Shown: piece by piece, positions 42,001 through 45,803 of the stretch | Position numbering within the stretch: the stretch's first letter is position 1 | Layout: every line of letters begins with the position of its first letter | DNA from: Doris montereyensis | Taxonomy: Eukaryota > Mollusca > Gastropoda > Nudibranchia > Dorididae | NCBI GenBank assembly: GCA_037039925.1 | Contig: JAXRKP010000433.1 | Location: 192,501-256,500, forward strand | Length of the DNA stretch: 64,000 nt | Direction: 5' to 3' | Made by a program: the position numbers and the translations under genes | Notes under the pieces: model-generated | Database searches by the model: none | Told to the model about the DNA's origin: nothing | Seen by the model: only the letters and a program-made list of their open reading frames with translations

Positions 42001-43712
42001 GGAAACAGTTACAATTTTCAGGAGCGAACGTAAGCAAGTTGACATATCAAGCACGATGGACGAAAAACCTGGAGCTTGAACTTACTTTCATATCACTGAC
42101 TGACTCCTTATAAGAACCTGACATTAAACTACTCGTAGCATGTATAAAAAGCAAACATTAAAACTTAAACAAACTTACATCCCGTTGAGAAGAAGTCTTC
42201 TTTACGACAGTTTCATTAAGGATCTTTCCTTCCACAGCTCCAGAGGACTTGGTTGAAGATTGCACATTCTGCATAGATTTTGCAAATTCTCTATCACTAA
42301 GCCCAGAACTAGAATCTGAGTCTGGATCGGAGTCTATTTCTCTTTGAGACGCTTGCTGCTTTTGCCCCATCTTCTGCTTGGAAGCAGCATTGCTTTGAGC
42401 TGTCAAAAGAAAAAATATTTTGTAAAAAGAATGGAGCTGCTGCGCGTCATCTAAAAAGTTTAATGACTTGAGTATGAATCAATCCGAGGACACTTGACAC
42501 TGCCGATAAGCACGGTGTTGAGGAAAGATTGGAGCGTGCTTATCACCAAAGCGAGCTTGAGCTCAAAATACAAAACAATTCATGAAGTGCTTTGCTTTTG
42601 TACATTATTTTGGTTGTAAAAGAACGGAAAAATGAGATTGATGTTGTGCTGAAAATGAAATGAAGTGAATAGGACTAGAAATCCATGAATTGCCCCTTTC
42701 GCACCTTTTTTTATAGTAGTAAAAAACCTTGGGAAAAAAGGATATCGAGTTGTGCCGAAAATTAAATAAAGTGAATAGCAAACGAGAAATTAATTTTTCT
42801 CTTACCTCTAAGGTTACAATTCAAGATTTTCCCTCCTACAACATTTCGGGTCTTAACAATGTACAGAACCCCGCTTTGTGGCTGATGACATTGGAAGCAT
42901 TCCACAGTTAAAAACGATAATTAGATGTGTTTCCTCACCACCCACCTATCAAGTCGGGTAGGAGAATTTGCACCCGCACCTTGGCAAACTCAAGGCCTGA
43001 GGCACACACCCACAAACACATGTCTTTACATGTGTCCAGATCCAACTAATCCAAGAGATAATTAGATTCTATATTTTTAACAATAAAACCCTGCATGCAG
43101 ACATTTTCGCTGGTGAGGAGTTTCATTTTAAACAAAAGTTACAATTAAGTTAACCCTCATATATATATACTTTTCAAGTTAAATACAGACTTACAGATTC
43201 AAAGCCAAAAATATGTACTAAATCCATTTTTTATGTACTGGTTGGCAGCTATAAATATAGCTTGTTGTGGATTTGGTAGGAGTAGGAGAGACAGAGAAAA
43301 CAAATATGAATGAATCCTCAAAATAATAGTGAAACATTAAAACAAAGTAATAAGCACCAATTAACATAAATTTGCAAGTACAAAGTAAATGATTGAAAGT
43401 TTATGACAAAACATGAATACTTTATAAATATTGTATCGTGATTTTGAACCTCTGTCTCTTTTTACAACGTGTTAATAGCAGGTTTAAAAAAAAAAAAGAA
43501 GTGAGAGCGCATTGAAAACAAAAATGCACAAAATATGGTTGCCAAAAAAATATAATTGATGAGAATATGCACAGCCTGCCACCAGACTGGGAAAGCGCAA
43601 TAATATTTCTAAGTTTTTTCTGATGTTATGCATCATAAAGCAATTACTTGATCATATATAAAACAGGTAGAAGATAAAAATACGAACCTTTGGACTTCTT
43701 TTTTCGTCCCAT
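1446..43712 (-). CDS. HELZ2: HELZ2-like helicase / zinc-finger / RNB-domain protein, 27 exons, 3' end outside window
   Basis: Gene-level entry for the exons listed below. All 27 exons have GT/AG boundaries and their phases agree from exon 1 to exon 27 (about 2279 codons once eight one-base breaks are allowed for). Order: basic/Ser-rich N-terminus; CCCH-type fingers of form C-x-[FYH]-[AP]-H...E...W in exons 5, 7, 8, 10 and 12; a C2H2 finger in exon 11; a beta-rich segment in exons 13-18; a superfamily-1 helicase with [28 protein letters not shown] and NTALTRAQ in exons 19-25; RNB start in exons 25-27. This order is that of HELZ2, which in vertebrates is an interferon-induced nuclear-receptor coactivator and 3'-5' exoribonuclease; the role here is inferred. 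A second helicase core, present in HELZ2 after the RNB domain, would lie left of position 1. HELZ itself lacks an RNB domain, so HELZ2 fits better. Confidence 0.87.
1725..2370. other. Intron 26, nothing recognised
   Basis: AT-rich intron between exons 26 and 27 with no repeat or coding signal that I can support. Confidence 0.6.
2371..2882 (-). CDS. HELZ2: HELZ2-like exon 26, RNB domain start, with a one-base break
   Basis: Model residues 2016-2186. It reads [12 protein letters not shown] and KGNICVYRF, then [13 protein letters not shown]. After a break in the run of five G at 2638-2642 it continues [38 protein letters not shown] and [18 protein letters not shown]. The last block aligns with the RNB metal-binding motif I-D-P-x4-D-L-D-D-A-[IL]-S but lacks most of its aspartates. 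The 5' boundary (acceptor caaccag at 2883) is weaker than the others. Confidence 0.86.
3090..3212 (-). repeat. SINE-like interspersed repeat, family D
   Basis: One of about thirteen copies. Plus-strand consensus: ...CCCTGTCCACCATATG-GGTGATCTCAGG, GAATTAAGAGGAAACAGCAA, GAAAGGAAAGAAGTA and CCTACCAGTAGTACCTGCC. Read on the minus strand it ends AATTTCAATCAAA, like the SINE A tail, so I orient it on the minus strand. No clear tRNA head. Confidence 0.6.
3998..4316 (-). mobile_element. tRNA-derived SINE, family A
   Basis: Reading from the right on the minus strand: tRNA-like head GGGGACTCGGTAGTCCAGAG with A-box and a B-box-like GGTTCGAATTCG, then a body ending TCACCTTAGTTGTGGATGTG and an (ATCAAA)n tail. 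It has a short GT tract at 4190 in the G-rich body site. Confidence 0.8.
4591..5726 (-). CDS. HELZ2: HELZ2-like exon 25, helicase motif VI, linker and RNB lead-in, three one-base breaks
   Basis: Model residues 1636-2015. It completes motif V ([16 protein letters not shown]) and reads [11 protein letters not shown]. After breaks at the run of six C (5635-5640) and near 5604-5614 it gives [20 protein letters not shown] (motif VI). A long linker rich in Ser and Glu follows ([18 protein letters not shown]). Near 4815-4825 another missing base is needed to enter [18 protein letters not shown] and [20 protein letters not shown], the cold-shock-like lead-in to the RNB domain. Three missing bases together give exactly the phase required by exon 26. 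Confidence 0.87.
5945..6125. mobile_element. Fragment related to the hAT-like MITE
   Basis: Reverse-complement similarity to 31817-32033: GCACACGTGCACAAC, GTGCACACAG and the CCCAATTGTGTGTG / GGGATTTTCCCC blocks recur in the same order. The ends are lost. It is in the intron between exons 24 and 25. Confidence 0.5.
6191..6284 (-). CDS. HELZ2: HELZ2-like exon 24, helicase motif V
   Basis: Model residues 1605-1636. It reads [19 protein letters not shown], then [11 protein letters not shown]. With exon 25 it makes [20 protein letters not shown] (motif V). The acceptor ccatag and donor CAAG|gtaat fit both neighbours. Confidence 0.9.
6425..6548 (-). repeat. Family D repeat
   Basis: Carries GAGGTGATCTCAGGGCGAAT, CAGAAACAGCAAGATT and GACCTACCAGTAGTATCTGC, followed directly by unrelated purine-rich sequence. 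Confidence 0.55.
6703..7131. repeat. Three-copy 143-bp tandem repeat
   Basis: Three almost identical 143-bp units beginning TATATGTATTGCTGTGT; only one or two differences are seen between units. Intron between exons 23 and 24. Confidence 0.92.
7175..7326 (-). CDS. HELZ2: HELZ2-like exon 23, with a one-base break
   Basis: Model residues 1554-1604. It reads [29 protein letters not shown] and EKTLSP; then, after a break near 7201-7210, [10 protein letters not shown]. The last block is the motif IVa/V lead-in (I-x-V-I-T-x-Y-x-x-Q). One missing base joins the two frames and gives a length divisible by three, as needed. Confidence 0.85.
7766..7927 (-). CDS. HELZ2: HELZ2-like exon 22, helicase motif IV
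   Basis: Model residues 1500-1553. It reads [20 protein letters not shown] (motif IV, NYR), [20 protein letters not shown] and [10 protein letters not shown]. The phase is 0/0. Confidence 0.9.
8078..10181. mobile_element. Tigger/pogo-like TIR element split by a LINE
   Basis: The left end CAGTCGAAGCCGCTTAATC and right end (reverse complement) CAGTCAAAGCTGATAAGTGG are imperfect terminal inverted repeats starting CAGT, each flanked by TA. Internal phrases such as TCCAATTAAACGGCGTTCC recur near both ends. Without the LINE at 8213-9530 the element is about 790 bases. It encodes no transposase, so it is a MITE mobilised in trans. Confidence 0.7.
8213..9530 (+). mobile_element. RTE-like LINE, copy 2 (5'-truncated, longest open RT)
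   Basis: The open part from 8401 to 9486 (361 codons) covers [56 protein letters not shown], the thumb block [32 protein letters not shown] and [23 protein letters not shown] and FADD are polymerase motifs A and C. The 3' end is short with a GAAAGAAAG tail, as in RTE-clade elements. The first part is in another frame, so it is dead. It sits inside a Tigger-like element (8078-10181). Confidence 0.88.
10495..10640 (-). repeat. Family D repeat
   Basis: Full copy from TTTCATTGAAATTTGCCCTG to TTACCAGCAACGCCTGCCAA. Confidence 0.6.
10746..10955 (-). CDS. HELZ2: HELZ2-like exon 21, helicase motif III
   Basis: Model residues 1430-1499. It reads [15 protein letters not shown], then [17 protein letters not shown] (motif III, GDH-x-Q-x-x-P), and [15 protein letters not shown]. 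The phase is 0/0 and the fit after DEAGQ is as expected for HELZ2. Confidence 0.92.
11085..11300 (-). mobile_element. SINE family A, head replaced by a (GT)n array
   Basis: The body (ACTGCCCTGTAAACAGCCAA, GACCTCCTTTTTATCGTCC) is followed at the G-rich site by a 53-bp (GT)n tract at 11223-11275. The tRNA head is lost. Confidence 0.65.
11223..11275. repeat. (GT)n microsatellite
   Basis: 53 bp of GT inside a family A SINE. Confidence 0.97.
11840..12490 (-). mobile_element. Fragment of a second, unrelated LINE reverse transcriptase
   Basis: An open block of about 209 codons (11856-12485) reads [73 protein letters not shown] and [12 protein letters not shown]. These are RT motifs 0-2 and the motif A lead of a non-LTR element of the endonuclease-RT type common in invertebrates; they differ clearly from the RTE-like copies. 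Both ends are missing. It lies in the intron between exons 20 and 21, in the sense orientation. Confidence 0.75.
12553..12839 (-). CDS. HELZ2: HELZ2-like exon 20, helicase motif II, with a one-base break
   Basis: Model residues 1334-1429. It starts [13 protein letters not shown] (rest of motif Ia), then runs [30 protein letters not shown] and [11 protein letters not shown], which is motif II / Walker B with the catalytic Asp-Glu. The first 13 or so codons are in another frame from the rest. One surplus base, most likely in the run of six A (plus strand) at 12797-12802, explains this. The repaired length gives the phase needed for exon 21. Confidence 0.88.
13660..13851 (-). CDS. HELZ2: HELZ2-like exon 19, helicase motif Q / I / Ia
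   Basis: Model residues 1270-1334. It reads [16 protein letters not shown] (Q-motif region), [16 protein letters not shown] (Walker A, motif I, with the P-loop lysine and threonine present) and RILICTQSN (motif Ia, completed in exon 20). This is a superfamily-1B Upf1-like RNA/DNA helicase core. The nucleotide-binding residues look intact. Confidence 0.93.
13862..14055. repeat. (AAT/GAT)n-rich tract
   Basis: Imperfect trinucleotide repeat next to the acceptor of exon 19. Confidence 0.85.
14260..14998. repeat. Degenerate tandem repeat, about 85 bp x 8
   Basis: Units contain TTCTTGGAAGTTTTCTAG, GATTTTCAACAATTCTACAA and AATAGATGCCATA. The last four are most alike. It is followed by a GAAGAA-rich stretch (15000-15085). 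Intron between exons 18 and 19. Confidence 0.85.
15166..15440 (-). CDS. HELZ2: HELZ2-like exon 18
   Basis: Model residues 1179-1270. It reads [29 protein letters not shown], then [20 protein letters not shown] and VNRFKSVLG. The EIQF-x-MDR-x-x-x-C-x-x-H-A block directly precedes the helicase in this family. Two overlapping donors exist; the one at AAG|gtgagc gives the phase required by exon 19. Confidence 0.85.
15538..15672 (-). repeat. Family D repeat
   Basis: Carries ACCCTGTCCACCATATGCAG and AGTGAAAGGAAAGAAGTAAG, ending near a degraded CCAGTAGTTCTCC. Confidence 0.58.
15903..16157 (-). mobile_element. SINE family A
   Basis: Same body and head as the 3998 copy (CTTGCCTCTGGACTATTGAG at the head end, ACATCCACAACTAAAGTGAT at the tail). 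Intron between exons 17 and 18. Confidence 0.75.
16573..16768 (-). CDS. HELZ2: HELZ2-like exon 17
   Basis: Model residues 1113-1178. Beta-rich: [44 protein letters not shown]. The phases (one base in, none out) fit exons 16 and 18. Confidence 0.82.
17044..17285 (-). CDS. HELZ2: HELZ2-like exon 16
   Basis: Model residues 1033-1113. It includes [14 protein letters not shown] and then [19 protein letters not shown] with a basic end, RQRIIAR. In Upf1-like helicases, the Y-x-x-x-M-H-x-L-L-x-x-E-E block lies just before the N-terminal beta domain. The acceptor is atgcacag and the donor CCCG|gtagg. Confidence 0.84.
17534..17656 (-). CDS. HELZ2: HELZ2-like exon 15
   Basis: Model residues 992-1032. 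It reads [20 protein letters not shown], then [12 protein letters not shown]. The phase is 0/0. The G-FGSF-QW-V-DFG-P-L run is characteristic of the pre-helicase region of HELZ/HELZ2 proteins. Confidence 0.83.
18335..19168. repeat. 33-bp minisatellite, about 25 copies
   Basis: Unit CAGTGAGCCTGTCCTTGTAT followed by GGGGATATATAGT. A TGTCC duplication at about 18882 breaks the period once. Because 33 is divisible by three, the array is open in some frames on both strands, but it lies in the intron between exons 14 and 15. Confidence 0.95.
19359..19508 (-). CDS. HELZ2: HELZ2-like exon 14
   Basis: Model residues 942-991. It reads [19 protein letters not shown], then [19 protein letters not shown]. 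The phase is 0/0, with acceptor gtattcctag and donor gtgaga. It lies between a 33-bp minisatellite and a Tigger-like MITE, both intronic. Confidence 0.8.
19558..19665 (-). repeat. Family D repeat ending in a (TA)n array
   Basis: TTACCCTGTCCACCATGAGG through GGAAATAAGTAGCACCTG, then an abrupt change into (TA)n at the point where the consensus reads CTACCAG. Confidence 0.6.
19666..19748. repeat. (TA)n microsatellite
   Basis: About 83 bp of pure TA between a family D repeat and a Tigger-like MITE. Confidence 0.97.
19754..20944. mobile_element. Tigger/pogo-like MITE, copy 1 of a 1.15-kb family
   Basis: Ends are CAGTAGTGACTGCCTAAATG and, reversed, CAATAGTGACCGCCTAAATG. TAAATGCCCG-type phrases recur at both subterminal regions (about 19795, 19852, 19885, 20890, 20930), as expected for transposase binding sites. 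There is no transposase frame. The left end adjoins a long (TA)n array. Near-identical to 47637-48789. Confidence 0.75.
20945..22403. other. Intron sequence, nothing recognised
   Basis: Part of the long intron between exons 13 and 14, between the Tigger-like MITE and LINE copy 3. It has short CA and CT tracts (21300-21360) and AGATCTA-rich sequence, but no identifiable element. Confidence 0.5.
22404..23655 (+). mobile_element. RTE-like LINE, copy 3 (degraded)
   Basis: Nearly the same sequence as the copy at 8213, with RT blocks from [12 protein letters not shown] to [24 protein letters not shown] included. Premature stops include TAG in place of the Q of the VKQG motif and TAG in place of two conserved Trp codons. 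The 3' tail is GATAAAGAAAGAAAG. It lies in the intron between exons 13 and 14. Confidence 0.85.
23690..23968 (-). mobile_element. SINE family A
   Basis: Has the CCTGGACTGCCCTGTAAACA body and a head ending CTTTGGACTACAGAGTCCC. It lies just after LINE copy 3. Confidence 0.75.
24197..24302 (-). repeat. Duplicate of the exon 12 acceptor and first codons
   Basis: Almost identical to 25213-25317, including the acceptor (ttactcatttcag) and about the first 15 codons of exon 12, but not the rest of the exon. There is no usable donor after it. Confidence 0.85.
24349..24456 (-). CDS. HELZ2: HELZ2-like exon 13
   Basis: Model residues 906-941. A beta-rich 36-codon exon: [19 protein letters not shown], then [10 protein letters not shown]. 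The phase is 0/0. It probably begins the beta-barrel region ahead of the helicase, as in Upf1-like helicases. No catalytic residue is expected here. Confidence 0.78.
25045..25258 (-). CDS. HELZ2: HELZ2-like exon 12, CCCH finger and basic helix
   Basis: Model residues 834-905. It reads [12 protein letters not shown] and then [17 protein letters not shown], the fifth finger of the series. A strongly basic and acidic helix follows ([17 protein letters not shown]), then [12 protein letters not shown]. The 5' end of this exon and its acceptor are duplicated about 1 kb downstream (24197-24302). The donor chosen is GTG|gtgaga, which is less certain than the acceptor. Confidence 0.8.
25655..25860 (-). 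repeat. Family E tail, tandemly repeated
   Basis: Three or four units of GACAAATACATGGAAATGACATTGAATAA with CCATAGGAACAAAGA, which are the reversed tail of the family E repeat. An opposite-strand family E-like copy begins at about 25905. Confidence 0.5.
26183..26519 (-). CDS. HELZ2: HELZ2-like exon 11, C2H2 finger
   Basis: Model residues 722-834. It starts with a Lys/Glu-rich, probably helical stretch ([15 protein letters not shown]). Then comes [18 protein letters not shown] with CASEKH, a U1-like C2H2 finger (C-x2-C...H-x5-H) of the kind that binds double-stranded RNA. The final part, [18 protein letters not shown], is Trp/Pro-rich. Confidence 0.83.
26690..27280 (-). mobile_element. SINE family C, split by a family A SINE
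   Basis: The left part (26690-26907) carries the body; the right part (27207-27280) carries the head, reading TGGTGGTCAAGCTGCCAGA on the minus strand with a B-box-like GATTTGAATCC. The two halves are separated by SINE A and its 11-bp duplication. Confidence 0.8.
26908..27206 (+). mobile_element. SINE family A, full length, nested in a family C SINE
   Basis: Complete plus-strand copy: head GGGGACTCGGTAGTCCAGAG, B-box GGTTCGAGCCC, body, tail AAATCAAATCAAACAAA. It is flanked by the 11-bp duplication GCATTGTAAGG at 26897-26907 and 27207-27217, inside the family C copy at 26690-27280. Confidence 0.9.
27290..27512 (-). mobile_element. SINE family A, internally shortened
   Basis: The tail (TTTGATTTGATTTGATTTTA) and head (TCTCTGGACTACTGAGTCCC) are present; part of the body is missing. 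Confidence 0.7.
27675..27855 (-). CDS. HELZ2: HELZ2-like exon 10, CCCH finger
   Basis: Model residues 662-722. It begins [18 protein letters not shown] and carries [17 protein letters not shown], then EEMEIW, a CCCH finger with the family E...W tail. The acceptor (gattgcag) and donor (AATG|gttgg) fit both neighbours. Confidence 0.83.
27856..29200. other. Intron 9 with a G-run and a dispersed 45-bp repeat
   Basis: A run of about 20 G lies at 28252-28271. The phrase CTGTTCATCTGCATGGTCTG with ACCCTGAAGTCAGGTCCAAA at 28777-28820 recurs at 29478-29523. Nothing else is recognised. Confidence 0.5.
29201..29395 (-). CDS. HELZ2: HELZ2-like exon 9
   Basis: Model residues 597-661. A Pro/Ala-rich linker, [15 protein letters not shown], leads to a Cys-rich block, [11 protein letters not shown]...[10 protein letters not shown], which looks like a zinc site (C-x2-C...C-x3-H). 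The phase is 0 on both sides. Confidence 0.8.
29882..30022 (-). repeat. Family D repeat
   Basis: Full copy, TTTGATTGAAATTTGCCCCA to AGCAGCACCTGCCAACCACC. Confidence 0.62.
30320..30635 (-). mobile_element. SINE family A
   Basis: Full-length but diverged copy, with GGGACTAGATGTCGATCCAC and a head ending CTCTGGACCACTCGAGTCCC. Confidence 0.72.
31325..31453 (-). mobile_element. tRNA-derived SINE, family B
   Basis: Minus-strand copy of the 1253 element: head GCCGGTAGCTCAGTCAGTAG, then AAGAGGCCCCAATTCGATTC and the same TTTTCTGGCCCTCTTGT body. Confidence 0.65.
31572..31692 (-). CDS. HELZ2: HELZ2-like exon 8, CCCH finger
   Basis: Model residues 556-596. With the end of exon 7 it gives [13 protein letters not shown], the same finger form as exons 5 and 7, then [20 protein letters not shown]. 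The acceptor is tttgtctttgcag and the donor is CAG|gtatg. Confidence 0.85.
31817..32033. mobile_element. hAT-like MITE with 8-bp target duplication
   Basis: A 217-bp element with ends CAATATTCCCTCTAA and (reversed) CAATGTTCCCTCTAA. It is flanked by the perfect 8-bp duplication TTTACAGC at 31809-31816 and 32034-32041. An 8-bp duplication with short CA-starting inverted repeats is typical of the hAT superfamily. Related fragments occur at 5945-6125 and 34345-34460. It is in the intron between exons 7 and 8. Confidence 0.85.
32128..32530. repeat. Composite tandem repeat, about 53 bp x 8
   Basis: Units of (TA)n followed by CACATACACCTTTTCCTCTT and CCACTTTTCATGTC. The last units carry CCAATTTTC in place of CCACTTTTC, so a variant spread at the right end. 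Confidence 0.93.
32914..33730 (-). CDS. HELZ2: HELZ2-like exon 7, CCCH finger module, with a one-base break
   Basis: Model residues 284-556. It begins [13 protein letters not shown]. It contains [13 protein letters not shown], then the finger [21 protein letters not shown] and its tail FSITEFI. After a frame break near 33200-33210 it continues [35 protein letters not shown] and [12 protein letters not shown]. The YGG-F-Y-C-x2-C block starts a second zinc module that is completed in exon 8. One missing base restores the frame and also gives the exact phase needed for exon 8. Confidence 0.85.
34054..34192 (-). CDS. HELZ2: HELZ2-like exon 6, with a one-base break
   Basis: Model residues 237-283. 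The right part reads [13 protein letters not shown] and fits the phase coming from exon 5. The left part reads [14 protein letters not shown] and QPQLMQRK and fits the phase into exon 7. The two are in different frames; one missing base near 34126 would join them. A 26-nt intron between them is the alternative, but that is too short for an animal spliceosome. If the left part is not coding, the exon is 34152-34192 and ends at gtaagg. Confidence 0.55.
34345..34460. mobile_element. Fragment related to the hAT-like MITE
   Basis: Shares CAATTGGGATTTTTTC, the ACGCCACAGACTACAAAA block and an end TTGGAGGAAACATTG with 31817-32033. The left end is missing. Confidence 0.5.
35060..35158. repeat. Polypurine (GAAA/AAG)n tract
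   Basis: Almost pure A/G for 100 bp, beside the donor of exon 5. Confidence 0.9.
35260..35556 (-). CDS. HELZ2: HELZ2-like exon 5, first CCCH finger
   Basis: Model residues 138-237. It begins [15 protein letters not shown] and carries the finger [22 protein letters not shown], shown here by its C-x6-C-x3-H spacing and the E...W tail, followed by [12 protein letters not shown]. Such a CCCH finger plus F-x4-FI tail recurs in exons 7 and 12. Fingers of this kind bind RNA or protein in HELZ-family members. Confidence 0.85.
35700..35815 (-). repeat. Family D repeat
   Basis: Carries ATATGTGGTGATCTCAAGGT and GTGAAAGGAAAGAAGCAGGA, ending CTACCGTTACCC. Confidence 0.52.
36322..36450 (-). repeat. Family D repeat
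   Basis: TTCATTGAAATTTAACCTGT to AGCAGCTACTGCCAAACACC. Confidence 0.58.
36955..37083 (-). CDS. HELZ2: HELZ2-like exon 4
   Basis: Model residues 95-138. It encodes [16 protein letters not shown], then [16 protein letters not shown], whose C-x2-C pair may be the first half of a zinc site. The acceptor is ttcttttctcag and the donor AAAG|gtgagt. Only one of the three frames is open across the block, and it fits both neighbours. Confidence 0.75.
37262..37577 (-). mobile_element. SINE family A
   Basis: Full-length copy: tail side TTTACCCACATCCACAACCA, body CTGGACTGCCCTGTAAACA, head side TTGCCTCTGGACTACCTAGT. Intron between exons 3 and 4. Confidence 0.78.
37600..38180. other. Intron sequence with a GAGGAGATTT-rich repeat fragment
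   Basis: GTTTTGAGGAGATTTAAGGA at 38030 resembles 39900-40000 and, with CTGGCCTTTC blocks, 30955-31040; probably an unnamed interspersed repeat. No coding signal. Confidence 0.4.
38185..38405 (+). mobile_element. tRNA-derived SINE, family C
   Basis: Head GGTGGCTGAATGATTAGGAT with B-box GGTTCGAATCC, then the body GTAAATGGGTACAAGCAGAA and ...CTACAGAAACCGGGATAAGC. The CCTTGGGAAAGACAC core is deleted in this copy. Confidence 0.75.
38930..39215. repeat. (GA)n / (GACA)n-rich tract
   Basis: GA-rich with pure (GA)n at about 39018-39076 and GACAGACA phrases either side. Confidence 0.93.
39598..39740 (+). repeat. Family D repeat, opposite orientation
   Basis: The only copy seen in this orientation: GTGGGCGGTTGGCGGGTGCT, TACTGGTAGGTTCTACTCAT, TCTTGCTATTTCCTCTTAGT, then an A-rich end. 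Confidence 0.58.
40618..40900 (+). mobile_element. tRNA-derived SINE, family C, full length
   Basis: Head ATCGGTGGCTGAGCGGTTAG, B-box-like GTTTGAATCC, core TTCCTTGGGAAAGACACTTA, then TACCCAGGTGTAAATGGGTA. The core and the ...CCCAGGTGTAAATGGGTAC... phrase recur in SINEs of many marine invertebrates (general knowledge). Confidence 0.85.
41046..41082 (-). CDS. HELZ2: HELZ2-like exon 3 (37-nt micro-exon)
   Basis: A short open block, [12 protein letters not shown] plus one base, lies between a strong acceptor (ttctttcttattcag) and donor (gtgagt). It is needed to bring exon 2 (phase 0) into phase with exon 4, which needs one incoming base. It was found from splice signals and phase only. Confidence 0.6.
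41545..41818 (-). mobile_element. SINE family C
   Basis: Minus-strand copy of the 40618 element. Core CCTTGGGAAAGATAATTAA is at about 41712 and the head end is GTGGCGTAGTGGTTAAGTT at 41790-41812. Confidence 0.78.
42179..42399 (-). CDS. HELZ2: HELZ2-like exon 2, Ser/Gln-rich N-terminal region
   Basis: Model residues 9-82. The acceptor (ttttgacag) and donor (gggat|gtaagt) are clear. The protein is polar and probably disordered, with [12 protein letters not shown] and an acidic Ser-rich stretch [14 protein letters not shown] that resembles a casein-kinase-2 target. No domain is visible. Confidence 0.7.
43688..43712 (-). CDS. HELZ2: HELZ2-like exon 1 (start codon)
   Basis: Encodes MGRKKKSK and the first base of the next codon, ending at a GT donor (AAAG|gttcg). 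An in-frame TAG lies 18 bases upstream of the ATG, which supports this start. A good acceptor (ttttcag) lies about 22 bases upstream, so this may be the second transcribed exon with a 5' untranslated exon further right. The basic stretch could act as a nuclear-localisation signal. The start choice is inferred from frame continuity with exon 2. Confidence 0.6.
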
Positions 43713-43901
43713 TTTTTCCCCATTTTCCTACTTTCTGAAAATCAAAAGAAAAGAGAATGATTATGTTTGTACACTTATTATTGAACAAGTTAGGTTGAGG
43801 ACAAATGGGAATTAAGACAGCTTTGTAAAAGAAGAAAAAACTGCTCAATGAACAGATTAGCTTTTAAAACCTTATAACAATGATGATAATCTAATGTTCT
43901 A

Positions 43902-44625
43902 CAATTGACTCTGGTTTATCACAACTCTGTTAATCGCAACTTTTCCCAGGTAACAGATTTAATTTCTACATATAAATCACTGGATAATCACAACTCATTT
44001 AGGATAATCGCAACCCTGGCGACACCTTACCTCAGATTTTCAGTCAGCCTTTTTTCTGATTCACTTTGCAAAACGATGCTCGCCTGTAAACATTGTCATT
44101 ACCTAACAACCGTAACGATACAATGGCCTAGTATACAATAAAAGGCTTAATCGGCCTTGCATAGAGACGACTTAGACAGCTGGGCAGTGCAGAATTGTAT
44201 GGTACAATAAGTAACAAAATACTTTCCCCAGCCAATAAGCCGAAGAGCAGGAGAAGCGAAGACCATTCAGATCAAAGGGAGTGGTGTCACTTATCCCCAC
44301 GCTGCACAACTTGTAGCTTACTACACAGCTAGCTCAACATAAAACTATGAACTGAATTATTGTAGTATGCTTTGCTGGTTGCGTAGTATATGTTAGAAGG
44401 CATATAACTTTGACAAAAATGAAAATATTCATGACGGTCTTAAGTCCGTGAAATTTTGAGGGCAAAGTTATCTATGCAAACAATATTGCAACAGACATAC
44501 CCAGTCATCAAATACTGAAATGATCCTAAATATTGGGCCCACAGTGGAATCAGGTTTATCCCAGCTTCGGACAATAGCAATAATTTTCCCGATCATGTCG
44601 TGTTGCGATTAATTGGAGTCAACTT
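43902..44625. mobile_element. TIR element just upstream of the HELZ2-like start codon
   Basis: The left end CAATTGACTCTGGTTTATCA and the right end (reversed) AAGTTGACTCCAATTAATCG are imperfect inverted repeats, each flanked by TA. Subterminal phrases of the form TAATCGCAAC recur on both sides (about 43931, 43992, 44603). At 724 bases with no transposase it is a Tigger-like MITE. Its near end is 190 bases from the start codon of the gene. Confidence 0.65.
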
Positions 44626-44809
44626 TATTAGCAATTTTAAATCATTTTTATTCCGATCCTTGTGGAAACAAATTCTTGTGAGTCACATATATTATGGACA
44701 ATACATTAGTTACACTTGCACATAAAGAGATAAGAGTCAATGCATCCTTCTCAATTCCCATTTGTAACATGGTTTAAACAGATGTTGGTACCAGTATCTT
44801 TCGATTTGA

Positions 44810-44915
44810 TTTGATTTTACCCACATACACAACTATGGTGATCTCAGTGTTTTTGGTAAGATTTTTACTTTTCCCAGACTGCCCTGTAAACAACCAAGAG
44901 ATCTTTGAGGGGGGT
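44810..44915 (-). mobile_element. SINE family A, tail part only
   Basis: Only the tail-proximal third (GATTTTACCCACATACACAA, GACTGCCCTGTAAACAACCA) remains. Confidence 0.6.
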
Positions 44916-45584
44916 GTGTGCCCTGAGAAGGCCATTTTAAACCAAAATCGAACAAATCTAGTTTATTGTTATATTGGGCAACTGTTCCCCCTTCAAATTA
45001 ATAACATAAAATAAGCTCAGTATTCGATTCTTCGAATTATAACGACTTGTAAAAAATATAATATTGGCCTAACTTTCAATTCATCATTAGAAATATAAAA
45101 TCCAGTAATTTTGTCTGAAGTATAGCAAGTTGGTACTCATTTTAAACAGCTGCTTCATATCATTACTAAGAGTCTCTCGGTTGGGATTTTTATATATTTT
45201 GTACTTTCTAAGAACATCATGAGTTTTGTGGGAAATTTGAGAAATTAATTTCCTTCAAGTCTCAAATTTCAAGAAAAAATTATTTTAATAAACTAAACAA
45301 GATATAAAAAAAAAAAGATGCCAGAGATTCAAGATTTTGGTTTGAAGTTTCTATATGCAAAATTATAAACCTCTAAAATAAAAACTGTAGGACTAATCAG
45401 TTTTTGCAAATTGCCAAAATTGACCAAGTTTTGCACAAGAAATTCAAGATGGTGACCAATTCCATGGTAAGTCAACTTTCAAAAATGACTTTCACAATTT
45501 GTTTCCTCTAATTTCACCATACTGAACTCGATTATGATGCTTAAAATTGTGTGTCTCTTCAAACTAAAAAAAACAATCACCCTC

Positions 45585-45803
45585 AGGACCTACTTAACGT
45601 GCACAAATTGTTGTGATCAACACACAGGACCTCATTTTTATTGTCCATCTCTGATGGGACTAAGTGTTGATTCACCTATCTGGACCAGGGGGCAGGTTGT
45701 TCTTGAAAAACTCAGAAACATTCTTTAACGCTGGCGGGTGCGTGAACCCATGACCTCTGGGTTGAGAAGCCGATACCTTGCCTCTGGACTACTGAGTCTC
45801 CCA
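45585..45803 (-). mobile_element. SINE family A, tail lost
   Basis: Body and head are present (GTCCATCTCTGATGGGACTA, then CCTTGCCTCTGGACTACTGA); the tail third is missing. This is complementary to, but separate from, the 44810 fragment. Confidence 0.65.
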
